Assembly: GCF_003025035.1 (NCBI RefSeq)
Contig: NZ_PYJN01000022.1
Coordinates: 434,001 to 498,000, forward strand
Source of the DNA: Rhizobium sp. SEMIA4064
Lineage (GTDB): Bacteria; Pseudomonadota; Alphaproteobacteria; Rhizobiales; Rhizobiaceae
DNA: 64,000 nucleotides
Reading direction: 5' to 3'
Shown here: positions 9,507-18,543 of the stretch, piece by piece
Numbering within the stretch: position 1 is the first letter of the stretch
How the letters are laid out: each line of letters begins with the position of its first letter
Program-made: the position numbers and the translations under genes
Notes under the pieces: model-generated
Told to the model about the DNA's origin: nothing
What the model saw: only the letters and a program-made list of their open reading frames with translations
The model's database searches: none

Positions 9507-10394
9507 TTAAAATACCCGTTCCCGCAAAATCCCGAGAAGATACTGCCCATAGGCGTTCTTCTTCAGCGGATCGGCCAGGGCCTCGACCTGGGAAGCATCG
9601 ATCCAGCGGCTCCGATAGGCGATTTCCTCGGGGCAGGCGACCTTCAGGCCCTGCCGGCTTTCGATGGTGGCGATGTAATGGCTCGCCTCCAGCATCGATT
9701 CATGCGTGCCGGTGTCGAGCCAGGCGTAGCCGCGGCCCATCGTCTGGACATCGAGCTGCCCTGCCCTAAGGTAATGCGCGTTGACATCGGTTATTTCCAG
9801 TTCGCCGCGCGGCGAAGGACGTATGGACTTCGCCACATCGACCACATCGGCATCGTAGAAATAGAGCCCTGTGACAGCATAGTTGCTCTTGGGGACTTTC
9901 GGCTTTTCTTCGAGGCTGATCGCGCGACCCTGAGCATCAAATTCGACCACGCCATAACGATGCGGGTCCTGCACATGGTAGGCAAAAACGGTGGCACCGC
10001 CCTGCTTGTCGCTTGCTTGATGAAGAAGCTTGGTGAAATCGTGCCCGTAGAAGATGTTGTCTCCCAGCACCAAGGCCGACGGGGCGCCGTCGAGAAACGA
10101 CTCGCCGATAAGAAACGCCTGCGCAAGACCATCGGGGCTCGGCTGAACCGCATAGTCGAGCTTGATGCCCCACTGGCTTCCGTCTCTTAACAACTGCTCG
10201 AAACGAGGCGTATCCTGCGGCGTCGAAATGATGAGGATTTCGCGAATGCCGGCCAACATCAAAGTCGTCAGCGGATAGTAGATCATCGGCTTGTCGTAGA
10301 TCGGCAGGAGCTGCTTGCTGACGGCAAGGGTCGCTGGGTATAGGCGCGTTCCGGATCCGCCGGCGAGAATGATGCCCTTACGTGCTGTATTCAT
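9507..10394 (-). CDS. rfbA: glucose-1-phosphate thymidylyltransferase
   Basis: A 295-residue nucleotidyltransferase making dTDP-glucose from glucose-1-phosphate and dTTP, the first step of the rhamnose pathway. The N-terminal motif GGSGTRLYP and KQLLPIYDKPMIYYP are present, along with LVLGDNIFYG, EEKP and the WLDTGTHESML segment. The ATG at 10394 gives the typical N-terminus MNTARKGIILAGG. It lies between rfbD and rfbC. Confidence 0.95.
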   Translation of the reverse strand: MNTARKGIILAGGSGTRLYPATLAVSKQLLPIYDKPMIYYPLTTLMLAGIREILIISTPQDTPRFEQLLRDGSQWGIKLDYAVQPSPDGLAQAFLIGESFLDGAPSALVLGDNIFYGHDFTKLLHQASDKQGGATVFAYHVQDPHRYGVVEFDAQGRAISLEEKPKVPKSNYAVTGLYFYDADVVDVAKSIRPSPRGELEITDVNAHYLRAGQLDVQTMGRGYAWLDTGTHESMLEASHYIATIESRQGLKVACPEEIAYRSRWIDASQVEALADPLKKNAYGQYLLGILRERVF

Positions 10395-10473
10395 TGTAGA
10401 AAAGTCTCGACTCGAATTCTTTGCAGGCAATCGGATAAAAAACGACAACTATAATTTTAGAACTTCGCGCAAC

Positions 10474-11373
10474 TCAACTTGAAGCGGGAGAAAGCCTCGC
10501 GATCACCTCCGTCACACCCTCCTGCCAAGCCGGAAGATCCAACCCAAAACCACCCGTCAGTTTCGCGCAGTCCAACCTGGAATTATGCGGCCGCTTCGCC
10601 GGCGTCGGATATTCGGCGGTCGAGATCGGCTTGAGAGCATCGAGCGTCAGCGCAAGATTGAAGTTTTTCGCGGATGCTTCGCGGACGATATGTGCGGCAT
10701 AACCATGCCATGACGTCTTGCCCTCAGCGCTCAGGTGATAGGTGCCCGATACATCAGGCGTATTCGAACCACTGACGATGTCGACGATCCTGCGCGTGAC
10801 ATCCGCAATCAACGCCGCCGAAGTCGGTGCGCCGATCTGATCGGCGACGACGTTCAACGCACTGCGCTCCTGCGCAAGACGCAGGATGGTCTTGAGGAAG
10901 TTGTTGCCGTGATGGCCGTAAACCCAGCTCGTCCGCAGGATGACGTGATTTGCGCCAGCGGAGCGCACCGCCTCTTCGCCCAGCCACTTGCTTTCGCCAT
11001 AAACCGACTGCGGATTGACAGCATCGCTCTCCACATAAGGATCGGCTTTCATGCCGTCGAAGACGTAGTCCGTCGAATAATGCACGAGATAGGCGCCGTT
11101 ATCGGCGGCCCAGCGGGCCAGCACGCCGGGTGCCGTGGCATTGACCGCCATCGCCTGCCCTTTTTCGCTCTCGGCACGATCGACGGCCGTATAGGCGGCG
11201 GGATTTACGATGATCGCCGGCTTGTGCTCCCTGAGCACCGAGAGAATGCTCGCCTCATCCGACAAATCCATCTCCGCGCGCGTCGCGGCGATTATTTTGC
11301 CCAGGGGCGCCAGGGAACGCTGCAATTCGAAACCGACCTGCCCATTGGCGCCGGTGACCAGAAGCGCGCTCAC
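10474..11373 (-). CDS. rfbD: dTDP-4-dehydrorhamnose reductase
   Basis: A 299-residue NAD(P)H-dependent short-chain reductase producing dTDP-L-rhamnose. It has the GANGQVGFEL loop, NPAAYTAVDRAE, the STDYVFDG segment and the YGESKWLGE catalytic Tyr/Lys. It starts with GTG inside the rfbB stop (GTGA overlap at 11370-11373), indicating coupled translation. Confidence 0.95.
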   Translation of the reverse strand: MSALLVTGANGQVGFELQRSLAPLGKIIAATRAEMDLSDEASILSVLREHKPAIIVNPAAYTAVDRAESEKGQAMAVNATAPGVLARWAADNGAYLVHYSTDYVFDGMKADPYVESDAVNPQSVYGESKWLGEEAVRSAGANHVILRTSWVYGHHGNNFLKTILRLAQERSALNVVADQIGAPTSAALIADVTRRIVDIVSGSNTPDVSGTYHLSAEGKTSWHGYAAHIVREASAKNFNLALTLDALKPISTAEYPTPAKRPHNSRLDCAKLTGGFGLDLPAWQEGVTEVIARLSPASS

Positions 11374-12437
11374 GCCTGAACCTCATACTGCTTGCCGACC
11401 CATTCGCGGTAAGCGCCGCTGGTGACGTTCCCTACCCAATCCTGATTGGCGAGATACCATTCGATCGTCTTGCGAATGCCGGTTTCGAACGTCTCTTCAG
11501 GCTTCCAGCCCAGTTCGCGCTCGAGCTTGCGGGCATCGATCGCGTAGCGGCGATCATGACCAGGCCTGTCCTTCACGAAGGCGACCTGGTCCTTGTAACG
11601 ACCGCCGCCAGCCTTCGGCCGTAGCTCGTCGAGGATGCTGCAGATCGTATGCACGACGTCGAGATTGGGTTTTTCGTTCCAGCCGCCGACATTGTAGGTC
11701 TCGCCGACCTTGCCGGATTGAAGCACGCGACGGATGGCGCTGCAGTGATCTCTGACATAGAGCCAATCGCGAATCTGCTGACCATCGCCGTAGATCGGAA
11801 GGCTCTTGCCTGAGAGCGCATTCAAGATCACCAGCGGGATCAGCTTCTCCGGGAAATGGTAAGGGCCGTAGTTGTTGCTGCAATTCGTCGTCAATACCGG
11901 CAGGCCGTAGGTATGATGCCAGGCGCGCACCAGATGGTCCGACGCAGCCTTGCTTGCTGAGTAGGGGCTGTTCGGCTCGTATCGATTGAGTTCGTTGAAC
12001 GGCGCATCATCCTTAGAAAGCGTGCCGTAGACCTCGTCGGTCGAGACATGAAGCAAGCGAAACGCCTGCTTCTCGTCACCCGGCAGGCCGTCCCAATAAC
12101 CACGAACCGATTCGAGCAAATTGAACGTGCCGACGACATTCGTCTGAATGAACTCGCCAGGTCCATGAATGGAGCGGTCGACATGGCTTTCGGCGGCAAA
12201 ATTGACGACGGCGCGCGGTCTATGGGTGGCGAGCACATCACCGACCAAATCGCGGTCTCCAATGTCGCCATGAACGAACACATGGCGATGATTGCCGTTC
12301 AATCCTTTCAGCGTATCCAGATTGCCGGCATAAGTCAGCTTGTCGAGGTTGATCACCACCTCATCGAAGCGATCCAACCAATCAAGAACGAAGTTCCCCC
12401 CGATGAAACCGGCGCCCCCAGAAACCAATATCGTCAT
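11370..12437 (-). CDS. rfbB: dTDP-glucose 4,6-dehydratase
   Basis: A 355-residue NAD-containing dehydratase, second step of dTDP-L-rhamnose synthesis. It has the GGAGFIGGNFV loop, AAESHVDRSI, the catalytic STDEVYG (Thr-Asp-Glu) and YSASKAASDHLV (Tyr/Lys). The CSNNYGPYHFPEKLIP and DWLYVRDHCSAI signatures are normal. It is the first gene of the rfbBDAC run on this strand; the promoter should lie in the ~270-base gap toward tRNA-Gln. Confidence 0.96.
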   Translation of the reverse strand: MTILVSGGAGFIGGNFVLDWLDRFDEVVINLDKLTYAGNLDTLKGLNGNHRHVFVHGDIGDRDLVGDVLATHRPRAVVNFAAESHVDRSIHGPGEFIQTNVVGTFNLLESVRGYWDGLPGDEKQAFRLLHVSTDEVYGTLSKDDAPFNELNRYEPNSPYSASKAASDHLVRAWHHTYGLPVLTTNCSNNYGPYHFPEKLIPLVILNALSGKSLPIYGDGQQIRDWLYVRDHCSAIRRVLQSGKVGETYNVGGWNEKPNLDVVHTICSILDELRPKAGGGRYKDQVAFVKDRPGHDRRYAIDARKLERELGWKPEETFETGIRKTIEWYLANQDWVGNVTSGAYREWVGKQYEVQA

Positions 12438-12707
12438 TTCGCTTTCAGTCTCACTAAGCCTTTTAATACAACTTCCAATATGACAGCGGTCGCCAGACCT
12501 ATATTTTCGGGAAAAATTGCCGATGAATGGCTGACTTCTACAACGTCTACGAACGTTTTGAAAAGCGTTTCGCTGCGACTTCGCTTAAAAATTGTCCCAG
12601 CATCCAGCGATTTTCGGTCGCGAAAAATGCTAACAACAGCGCATGGGGAATCATGGCCCGGACAGCTATGCCTGCGAAGGAAGATCTGTTGATTGGAGCG
12701 CTTAGAT

Positions 12708-12781
12708 TGGCTGGGAAACCTGGATTCGAACCAAGATTAACGGAGTCAGAGTCCGCTGTTCTACCATTGAACTATTTCCCA
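12708..12781 (-). tRNA. tRNA-Gln (anticodon CTG)
   Basis: The minus-strand sequence folds as a cloverleaf. A 7-bp acceptor stem (TGGGAAA with TTTCCCA) is followed by G and an encoded CCA. The T arm carries the GGTTCGAATCC loop motif. The anticodon stem-loop GCGGA-CTCTGAC-TCCGT places CTG at positions 34-36, reading CAG glutamine codons. It is 74 bases long including CCA. Confidence 0.95.
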
Positions 12782-13030
12782 ACAGCCGCCGGACGTTGAA
12801 CGCCCCCGCGGGGAAAGCAGCGCCTCTATAATGGAATTCGCCGCGGATGCAAACACTTTAACGCCCATGAATGAGATTTTTTGGGCAAGGCACAGCCAAC
12901 AGACAAGATAGTCCCTGAACAACGGCGTTTCCAGCCACTATTTGAAAACTGGCCGGACGCCTTCCCGGCAGCTTCGATCAATCCAGCGATAGCGTTTACG
13001 ACCGCCGCGTCGCCGTCCAGCCCCAATCCA
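12782..13030. other. gap with no supported gene
   Basis: Between tRNA-Gln and the nrsF-like gene there is only a weak 80-codon reading frame (12826-13068, minus). It lacks a ribosome site and overlaps the nrsF-like 3' end. I see no convincing gene or repeat here. Confidence 0.5.
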
Positions 13031-13666
13031 TCACCAGCGCAGCATGCGCCTGCCGACGAGATATCCAACCGACGTCACCGCAGCAATGGCGATCGGATAC
13101 CACAGCAGGACGAAGAGCGGGCTGTCATCCGTGCAATTGGAAGCATAGAAGGTGGCGGCGACGCCGCTCGCGGCAAGCCCGGCGACTGCGCCGGCGAAAC
13201 CCGGATTTTCCGGCGCCCCTTGGCGCAGCGCAAAGAGGAAACAGGCAAGCGGGCCGATCGACAGCAGCGGAATGAGTGTCAGGCAGAAGCGGGCATTGTG
13301 CCCGATCATGCGTGCGCCCCAGCTATCGGCCGGCATGACCATCATCTCGGCGAGAGCTGCAGCGACCAGCAGTAGCGGTGCCGCAAAAAGCGCCCAGCCC
13401 CAGGGACGCAGCGACACGCCGGGACGGCCGACGCGAAAGACGACGGCCCCGGCGGTGACGGCCAGCGCGATCGTGACGACGAATTTGAACAGGAAGCGCA
13501 CCGTTTCCATGGCGGTGCCTATATCGGCACGAAAACCGATCGCCGCGAAGAAGATCGCGCCGCTGATGAGGATGCCACCGACGACCGCCAGCATCAGCGC
13601 CTGCCCGATCCGCGAACGGACCGGCGCATCCTGCGCCAGAAGATTGATGAGGTCATCGGTTTTCAC
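13031..13666 (-). CDS. NrsF/DUF1109-family membrane anti-sigma factor
   Basis: A 211-residue integral membrane protein with a short polar N-terminus (KTDDLINLLAQDAPV) and about six hydrophobic helices, the layout of the NrsF (DUF1109) family. NrsF proteins hold an ECF sigma factor at the membrane until metal or redox stress. Conserved features include WGARMIGHNARFCLTLIPLLS and the Cys in YASNCTDDSPLFVLLWYP, near the Cys positions thought to sense stress in Caulobacter. The GTG start at 13666 overlaps the sigma-factor gene by 14 bases, so the pair is co-translated. Confidence 0.88.
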   Translation of the reverse strand: MKTDDLINLLAQDAPVRSRIGQALMLAVVGGILISGAIFFAAIGFRADIGTAMETVRFLFKFVVTIALAVTAGAVVFRVGRPGVSLRPWGWALFAAPLLLVAAALAEMMVMPADSWGARMIGHNARFCLTLIPLLSIGPLACFLFALRQGAPENPGFAGAVAGLAASGVAATFYASNCTDDSPLFVLLWYPIAIAAVTSVGYLVGRRMLRW

Positions 13667-14219
13667 GTGTCTCGCTCCGATATAAGGCGGCAAGCGCCTT
13701 CAATGCGCGATGCAGGGCGACGCGCACTGCACCCTCCGTCATCTTCAGCCGATCGGCGGTCTCGCGCACGCTGGTTCCCTCGACGGAAATCGAGCGTACG
13801 ATGGTCCGCTGCGGATCTTTCAGTTGCTCCAGCATACGATCGACATCAAGCCGATCCAAGGTATCCGTCTGCTCTTCCGCCTCCAAAATATCGATGACAT
13901 CGTCGATCGGCACGTTCACATGCCGCCCGCGTCGCCTCAGGCTGTCGATCAGCTTGTTGCGCACGATGGTCGATATCCACGGGCCGATCGGACGCGAGGT
14001 ATCCCACGTTCCGCGTTTCAGATGTATCGTCAGCAACACTTCCTGGACCACGTCCTCGGCCTCGCTTGCCGGCGCGCCGAACTGATCGCAACGCCGGCGC
14101 GCCATTGCGCGCAGGTATGGAGTGACGGCAGACAGGAAGCGATGATAGGCCTGCGCATCGCCATCGATGGCGGCCCGCATCCAGACTGCCCATTCCTCTT
14201 CGCGCGCCGAATAATTCAT
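13653..14219 (-). CDS. ECF RNA polymerase sigma factor (SigF/NrsF type)
   Basis: A 188-residue group IV sigma factor. Region 2 covers residues ~20-95 (EDVVQEVLLTIHLKR, WISTIVRNKLIDSLRRR). Region 4 covers ~125-180 (TSVRETADRLKMTEGAVRVALHRALKAL, a helix-turn-helix). It is co-encoded with an NrsF-type anti-sigma. The divergent neighbour is a DUF2282 bufferin, and bufferin genes are targets of SigF in Caulobacter, so metal stress is the likely signal; this is inference from that system. GGAG precedes the ATG. Confidence 0.9.
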   Translation of the reverse strand: MNYSAREEEWAVWMRAAIDGDAQAYHRFLSAVTPYLRAMARRRCDQFGAPASEAEDVVQEVLLTIHLKRGTWDTSRPIGPWISTIVRNKLIDSLRRRGRHVNVPIDDVIDILEAEEQTDTLDRLDVDRMLEQLKDPQRTIVRSISVEGTSVRETADRLKMTEGAVRVALHRALKALAALYRSETRENR

Positions 14220-14233
14220 TCGGCATCTCCTTC

Positions 14234-14259
14234 TACGCGCGACCGCAGGCTTTTGTTAC
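14234..14259 (-). promoter_or_regulatory. possible ECF promoter before the sigma gene
   Basis: On the minus strand, GTAACA and CGTA are separated by 16 bases, resembling the Caulobacter SigF pattern GTAACC-N16-CGAA as I recall it. The -10-like element sits so close to the start (15 bases) that the leader would be very short. Autoregulation through it is therefore doubtful. Confidence 0.35.
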
Positions 14260-14545
14260 CGGCAATGGTCATTCTTTTGCAAAACCTTGCCTCAATCGGA
14301 TTTCGGCCAAGACAGATGCGCCAGAGATTGGGCATCGTCAGGTGATTCGACCACTATGAGGCATGAAAGAGTGCCGCTTGGAAAGGTCGTTATTCCACAT
14401 CCGCTACGTATTGACCCTCGGCCTCAGCGATCTTCCCTGCCGCTCCCTTTGTCTCACGGAAACCAAACCTCATTTATTGCTTCCGATATACATCCAAAGA
14501 ATGGAATAATGGACTGCGTTGAACAGACGTTTGCCCGTGGCGTCT

Positions 14546-14571
14546 GTAATCGCCGCAGACGCCTGCGCAAT
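14546..14571 (+). promoter_or_regulatory. candidate SigF-type promoter of the bufferin gene
   Basis: GTAATC (14546-14551) and CAAT (14568-14571) are separated by exactly 16 bases, close to the SigF pattern GTAACC-N16-CGAA. The expected transcription start would lie about 30 bases before the bufferin ATG, leaving room for its AGGGA ribosome site. A nearly identical architecture occurs upstream of the sigma gene. Confidence 0.45.
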
Positions 14572-14607
14572 CCGCGGACAGCTCATGCTTTTTAGGGAAA
14601 CAAGCTT

Positions 14608-14898
14608 ATGAGGGACAGCGTCGTCACTGTGGCTATTGCCAGCATGCTGGTGTCCGCGGTCGCATCCCTTATTGCGGCTCCAGCCGCAGCGGCCGACGGC
14701 AAGGCGAAGGAAAAGTGCTACGGCGTGGCCCTCAAGGGCCAGAACGATTGCGCGGCCGGCGCAGGCACCACCTGTGCCGGCACGTCGACAATCGACTATC
14801 AAGAGAATTCCTGGAAGCTGGTGCCCGCCGGGACCTGTGAAATGATCAAGACGCCGAACGGCCATGGCACCCTGGCACAAGGACCGGCGCCCGCTTGA
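14608..14898 (+). CDS. DUF2282 bufferin-like secreted peptide
   Basis: A 96-residue precursor with an N-terminal signal peptide ending near APAAAAD (residue ~30). Its mature core has four cysteines (37, 48, 56, 77) in the DUF2282 pattern KCYGVALKGQNDC, TTCAGTSTIDY, WKLVPAGTC. The family contains the bufferins, periplasmic metal-binding peptides whose cysteines are modified by an MNIO enzyme (BufB) with BufC. Neither gene is next to it; the following gene is an unrelated dioxygenase on the other strand. AGGGA precedes the ATG. It diverges from the ECF sigma/NrsF pair. Confidence 0.85.
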   Translation: MRDSVVTVAIASMLVSAVASLIAAPAAAADGKAKEKCYGVALKGQNDCAAGAGTTCAGTSTIDYQENSWKLVPAGTCEMIKTPNGHGTLAQGPAPA

Positions 14899-14953
14899 CC
14901 GAAGCCAGCCGTCGGGAGCCCGGATGTCCGGGCAGAGCCCAACGGATCACCAC

Positions 14954-15910
14954 CTATCGCAGAACCGGCTCTCCATGGAATCGGCGGCGCGACGGCTTCG
15001 AAACGCCGAAACCGACTTCCATCATCAGCCGTGGCTTTTGCGTCGGCACGGTACCCATGTGGAAACCGAAGGGATCTTCGACGAAGCCGAAACCGGCTTT
15101 GCCGGTCAGCGTGACGGCGCTTTCCTCTCCGTAAAATCGAAGAACCTCTTCTGCCGGATGGCCGACCAGGAGGGTCAATTGATGCTTCACCCGCCGCCTT
15201 CTATGGCTGCCCTTGACGAAGACGTGCGGCCCGGTGCCTTCATCCACATCGACCAGATTGAAGAAGAACTTCAGCATTCGCCAGTCATCGAGGTCGAAAT
15301 GATATTTGTCGAGCGAAGCGAGGCTGCGATCCGCCTCCGAGGCCTGCGTCGGAAAACTCCACCAGATGCGCGTGGTTATCACTTGGGCCTGCCCGCCGAG
15401 ATAGTGCCGGGCCACGTCGCCAAGCAGAGGATCGCGCTGAACCGCGAGGACCGCATCGCAATCGAGCGAACGCTCGAAAAAATGTCCGCTGAGAAGAGGC
15501 CGGCCGAAACGCGCCTCCGCATCCGCATGTTCGGGCGCCACGAATTCAAGCTTCCTATCAAAATTGCCGAAGCAGCCGGTGGTTCGGGCAAATTCGGCAA
15601 TGTCGCGGTGAATGCTCTCGGGCAGGATCAAACCGGGGAAAAGCCCATCCGTCCGCAGCGCATTGACAACTGCGTCGCACTCGATCCCTGAAAACATCGA
15701 TTGGCCGGCCCCCGGACGCGCCACAGGCCGCCTGGTCGCCAACCAATGCATACGCCGAAACGGCATCGTTCGGGCCAGCAGAAACATCGGCAGCCAAGCC
15801 GGATTTTCCCGCACGTCCGTCAAATAGGTGGGTATTCGAACAGCCATTCGCTTCAGGCGGCCGCCCTTCCGGGCGATGGACTCCAAGTCGTCAGCCGGAG
15901 GATTGTGCAT
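14954..15910 (-). CDS. phytanoyl-CoA dioxygenase (PhyH)-like protein
   Basis: A 318-residue protein with features of Fe(II)/2-oxoglutarate oxygenases of the PhyH family. YHFDLDDWRMLKFFFNL holds an H-x-D iron pair, and HVFVKGSH supplies a following His/Ser-His segment. Substrate unknown; in some bacteria such proteins act in antibiotic or lipid synthesis. The start at 15910 is preceded by AAGGA; an extension to 16036 is possible but has no clear ribosome site. It converges with the bufferin gene. Confidence 0.7.
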   Translation of the reverse strand: MHNPPADDLESIARKGGRLKRMAVRIPTYLTDVRENPAWLPMFLLARTMPFRRMHWLATRRPVARPGAGQSMFSGIECDAVVNALRTDGLFPGLILPESIHRDIAEFARTTGCFGNFDRKLEFVAPEHADAEARFGRPLLSGHFFERSLDCDAVLAVQRDPLLGDVARHYLGGQAQVITTRIWWSFPTQASEADRSLASLDKYHFDLDDWRMLKFFFNLVDVDEGTGPHVFVKGSHRRRRVKHQLTLLVGHPAEEVLRFYGEESAVTLTGKAGFGFVEDPFGFHMGTVPTQKPRLMMEVGFGVSKPSRRRFHGEPVLR

Positions 15911-16387
15911 CGGTATCCTTTCCGCACGCGCATGAATCGACAACAACAGGCGAAGCTTGTTGAAAAATTCGCCGGAGGTAATCCTTTTCGGCGCCGCAAG
16001 ACGCCTGTTGCAGCGCGGCAAATAGAAGCTCCTCAACCGGGGTCAAGAGGCTGGAAAGGCACATTCCTGCTTGTTTTACGAAAATCCGCGAGACGATCGC
16101 CTTACGATTTTACAAATGTTTTCAAGGACTCACGGGTCGGTTGTTAAATGTTGCTGTACTTTGCTGGCGATGAACGGATGTAGCGCTATTCGCTCCGCCG
16201 ACCGCAATTTATTTGCCATTGTTTAGGATAAGAGCGCTAGGAAGCATTTACAGCGAACGGGTGGCCGACCGAGACTGAGGCGAAACTGGAACAGTTTTCT
16301 AGGAGTCGATCGCGCAGTCAATTTACAGTCACAATCCTGTTCCGATCATCGGCTAGACGAACGAGCAACTGCGAAAGAGGGCGGCAT
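15911..16387. other. gap without a recognised gene
   Basis: This stretch separates the divergent PhyH-like and DUF1003 genes and must hold both promoters. I see no clear tRNA, repeat or conserved reading frame, only AT-rich segments around 16080-16230. Confidence 0.5.
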
Positions 16388-17311
16388 ATGACAGAGACAA
16401 AGACCTTTGATCCGGCGGAAGGCATCGTCGACTTTGACGCGGGCGAAGGTGAAGCAGCGACCGTGGTGATGGACGACTACACGAAAAGCCTCGCCCGGGC
16501 GAAGGCCAAGTCCGTCAAGCTCGTCGACGCTATCACCGGCGCAACGCTCAAGAAGAAGGATGCGGTGCATTTTGATGACCTGCGCCCCTCGCTTGCGGAA
16601 TTCGTGCGCCACAGACATCCGGACATCCGCTCCGACGACTATATCAGCCGCAAGGCGATGGACGATTATCGCGCCCAATATATCGCCGAACTGCTGGTAG
16701 ACGAGCGCGGCGAACTTTCCAACCTCGAAGACGAAGTCGTCGAAAGCCTGAAGACGCACGACACGCTCGCCGAGAACATCGAAGAGGACTACGAGGATCA
16801 TCGCTCCATCGGCGACCGCATGGCCGATATGGTCGCGTCCTTCGGCGGAAGCTGGACCTTCATCATCTCGTTCTGCTTGTTTCTGACGGTGTGGATGGGC
16901 ATCAACCTCGCCATGGGCGAAAAGAGCGCCTTCGACGTCTATCCCTTCATCCTGTTGAACCTGATCCTTTCAACGATCGCCGCCCTGCAGGCGCCGATCA
17001 TCATGATGAGCCAGCGCCGGCAGGAAGCTAAGGACCGCTTGCGCGCCCTCAACGACTACAAGGTCAACCTGAAGGCCGAATTGGAAATCCGCCACCTGCA
17101 TGAAAAAGTCGACCATCTCCTCAATCGCCAATGGGAGCGGCTGACCGAAATCCAGCAGATCCAGATCGAGATGATGCTGGAACAGGCCAAGGCGGCCACC
17201 CGCGCGCTGAAGGTCAGCAAGGCATCGAAAGTGAAGACCAATGCCTTGAAGAACCTCTTCGGCGGCAAGCCCAAGCCGGAAGCCGAGGAGCCGGAGGATT
17301 CGGCGGAATAA
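16388..17311 (+). CDS. DUF1003 membrane protein
   Basis: A 307-residue protein with a soluble N-terminal part (~1-150). It has two transmembrane helices (SWTFIISFCLFLTVWMGINLA and YPFILLNLILSTIAALQAPIIMM) and a long charged C-terminal helix ending in a Lys-rich tail. The SMSQRRQEAKDR-like MMSQRRQEAKDR segment after the second helix is typical of DUF1003. Function is unknown. GAGGG lies shortly before the ATG. Confidence 0.85.
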   Translation: MTETKTFDPAEGIVDFDAGEGEAATVVMDDYTKSLARAKAKSVKLVDAITGATLKKKDAVHFDDLRPSLAEFVRHRHPDIRSDDYISRKAMDDYRAQYIAELLVDERGELSNLEDEVVESLKTHDTLAENIEEDYEDHRSIGDRMADMVASFGGSWTFIISFCLFLTVWMGINLAMGEKSAFDVYPFILLNLILSTIAALQAPIIMMSQRRQEAKDRLRALNDYKVNLKAELEIRHLHEKVDHLLNRQWERLTEIQQIQIEMMLEQAKAATRALKVSKASKVKTNALKNLFGGKPKPEAEEPEDSAE

Positions 17312-17432
17312 AGCCGATTGGCTTGGTGGGCGCCGCCCGCCAGGCCTGCCGTCTTAACACATGCTCGTACATTCAGAGGCCGCCATTGTCCCCTCGGCCT
17401 CTTCTCTCGAACAGAAAAATACGCCTGGTTTC

Positions 17433-17705
17433 CTATGGCTGCGGATGAACGGCCATCCGCGCTCCCGTGGGCGCATATTCGCTCGACGACAGGCCGGAAG
17501 CCCGCCGGCAGCATAGCCGAACCCCGTCGGAAACGTATTTCTTGTTGTAGACGCAGGGAGCCCTCTCCGCGGTGCCGGGCAGCAACAAAGCGCTTTCCGC
17601 GATCTCGGCTGCGGGTATTATCGACGACACACGGATAATGTTTTGCGCCGCATCAGCGGCCGTAGCACCCCAAAATACGACGAGAAAACACACGATCGTT
17701 CTCAT
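17433..17705 (-). CDS. small secreted hypothetical protein
   Basis: A 90-residue protein with a clear signal peptide (MRTIVCFLVVFWGATAADA) and then a short polar domain with two Cys regions (APCVYNKKY and LCCRRA). AAGGAG stands 5-10 bases before the ATG, which supports the gene. No family recognised. Confidence 0.55.
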   Translation of the reverse strand: MRTIVCFLVVFWGATAADAAQNIIRVSSIIPAAEIAESALLLPGTAERAPCVYNKKYVSDGVRLCCRRASGLSSSEYAPTGARMAVHPQP

Positions 17706-17989
17706 GCCCCTCTCCTTTATGTTAGAAATTAAACAATAAACCTGAAGTTGTTTGTCGTCAATTTAACACTCTTAAGGTAGCTAGAACGGATGAGGCTGGC
17801 ACGCGACGCAGCTCTGCCGGATGCGATTTTCGCGATGCTGCACAAGACGATAGATCGAATAAGCTCAGCATTGTGGGCCTGGGAAGGACGCTAGGCGACG
17901 TAATACCTACGTGTTAGCCACCATAGTAAGGTTGACTCGCGGTTTGCGCGTCCTAAGCTTCACCTTGGAACTACCACTGAGGTGTCGCC
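17706..17989. other. gap without a recognised gene
   Basis: This AT-rich divergent intergenic region is likely to hold promoters for the secreted 90-residue protein and the 72-residue protein. No repeat or RNA gene was recognised. Confidence 0.45.
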
Positions 17990-18208
17990 ATGACCTACTT
18001 CGAGGAGACCAAAAGAATAGCATGCGAAAATGACGCCGGGCGCCGCATCGTCATTATCGAACAATTGAAATGGCCCAAATTCGCCTTCTCGGACCGACCG
18101 GGAGGCCCCGTCTTCGACTACATGACGGAAGACGGACAGATCGCCAACAAGCTGGACGACGAGAACTTCCTTTTGCTCCTGACGGACGAAGTCTTCCATC
18201 GCGCCTAG
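17990..18208 (+). CDS. small hypothetical protein
   Basis: A 72-residue soluble, acidic protein (FEETKRIACEN, IIEQLKWPKFAF, LTDEVFHRA). GAGGTG lies 7-12 bases before the ATG. No family recognised; composition looks protein-coding. Confidence 0.5.
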   Translation: MTYFEETKRIACENDAGRRIVIIEQLKWPKFAFSDRPGGPVFDYMTEDGQIANKLDDENFLLLLTDEVFHRA

Positions 18209-18420
18209 CGCACCCGCTTTCGGGTGAAATCGCCAGCAAACGGAAAAATGCCCCTGGAGTCAAAGACCGGAGCGACCTTTGTGCGTTCAAATGAACGCAC
18301 GGCGCTCTGACCGAACAAGTCAGCCTCCATCACAAGCGCGGCAAGCTTCGCACATCCCTCATACAAGATACTCCTAATGCGCCGTTGAACTCGGCGCAAA
18401 TAGAGAAGGGGGATATAGTT

Positions 18421-18543
18421 ATGGACTACGACTGGGACGGCGTGAAGACACGCCGCATGAGGATGCTGAAGCTCGGCATATCACTATTCATCTTCGCGAT
18501 GACCTTGGTAGGGCCGACGATGTTTCTTTTACATTTTAGGTAG
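18421..18543 (+). CDS. 40-residue single-helix membrane protein
   Basis: A very short gene starting MDYDWDGVKTRRMRMLKLGI. It has a positively charged patch and then one hydrophobic helix (ISLFIFAMTLVGPTMFLL). AAGGGGGA sits about nine bases before the ATG. The layout of acidic start, Arg/Lys cluster and membrane helix is typical of small inner-membrane proteins. Function unknown. Confidence 0.5.
   Translation: MDYDWDGVKTRRMRMLKLGISLFIFAMTLVGPTMFLLHFR

Noticed and set aside
12527..12799. Plus-strand frame over tRNA-Gln
   Set aside because: It spans the tRNA and has no protein-like sequence.
12826..13068. 80-codon minus-strand frame downstream of tRNA-Gln
   Set aside because: No ribosome site, low-complexity composition and overlap with the NrsF-like gene.
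18205..18399. 64-codon minus-strand frame next to the 72-residue gene
   Set aside because: No ribosome site or recognisable features; it overlaps the real gene's 3' end.
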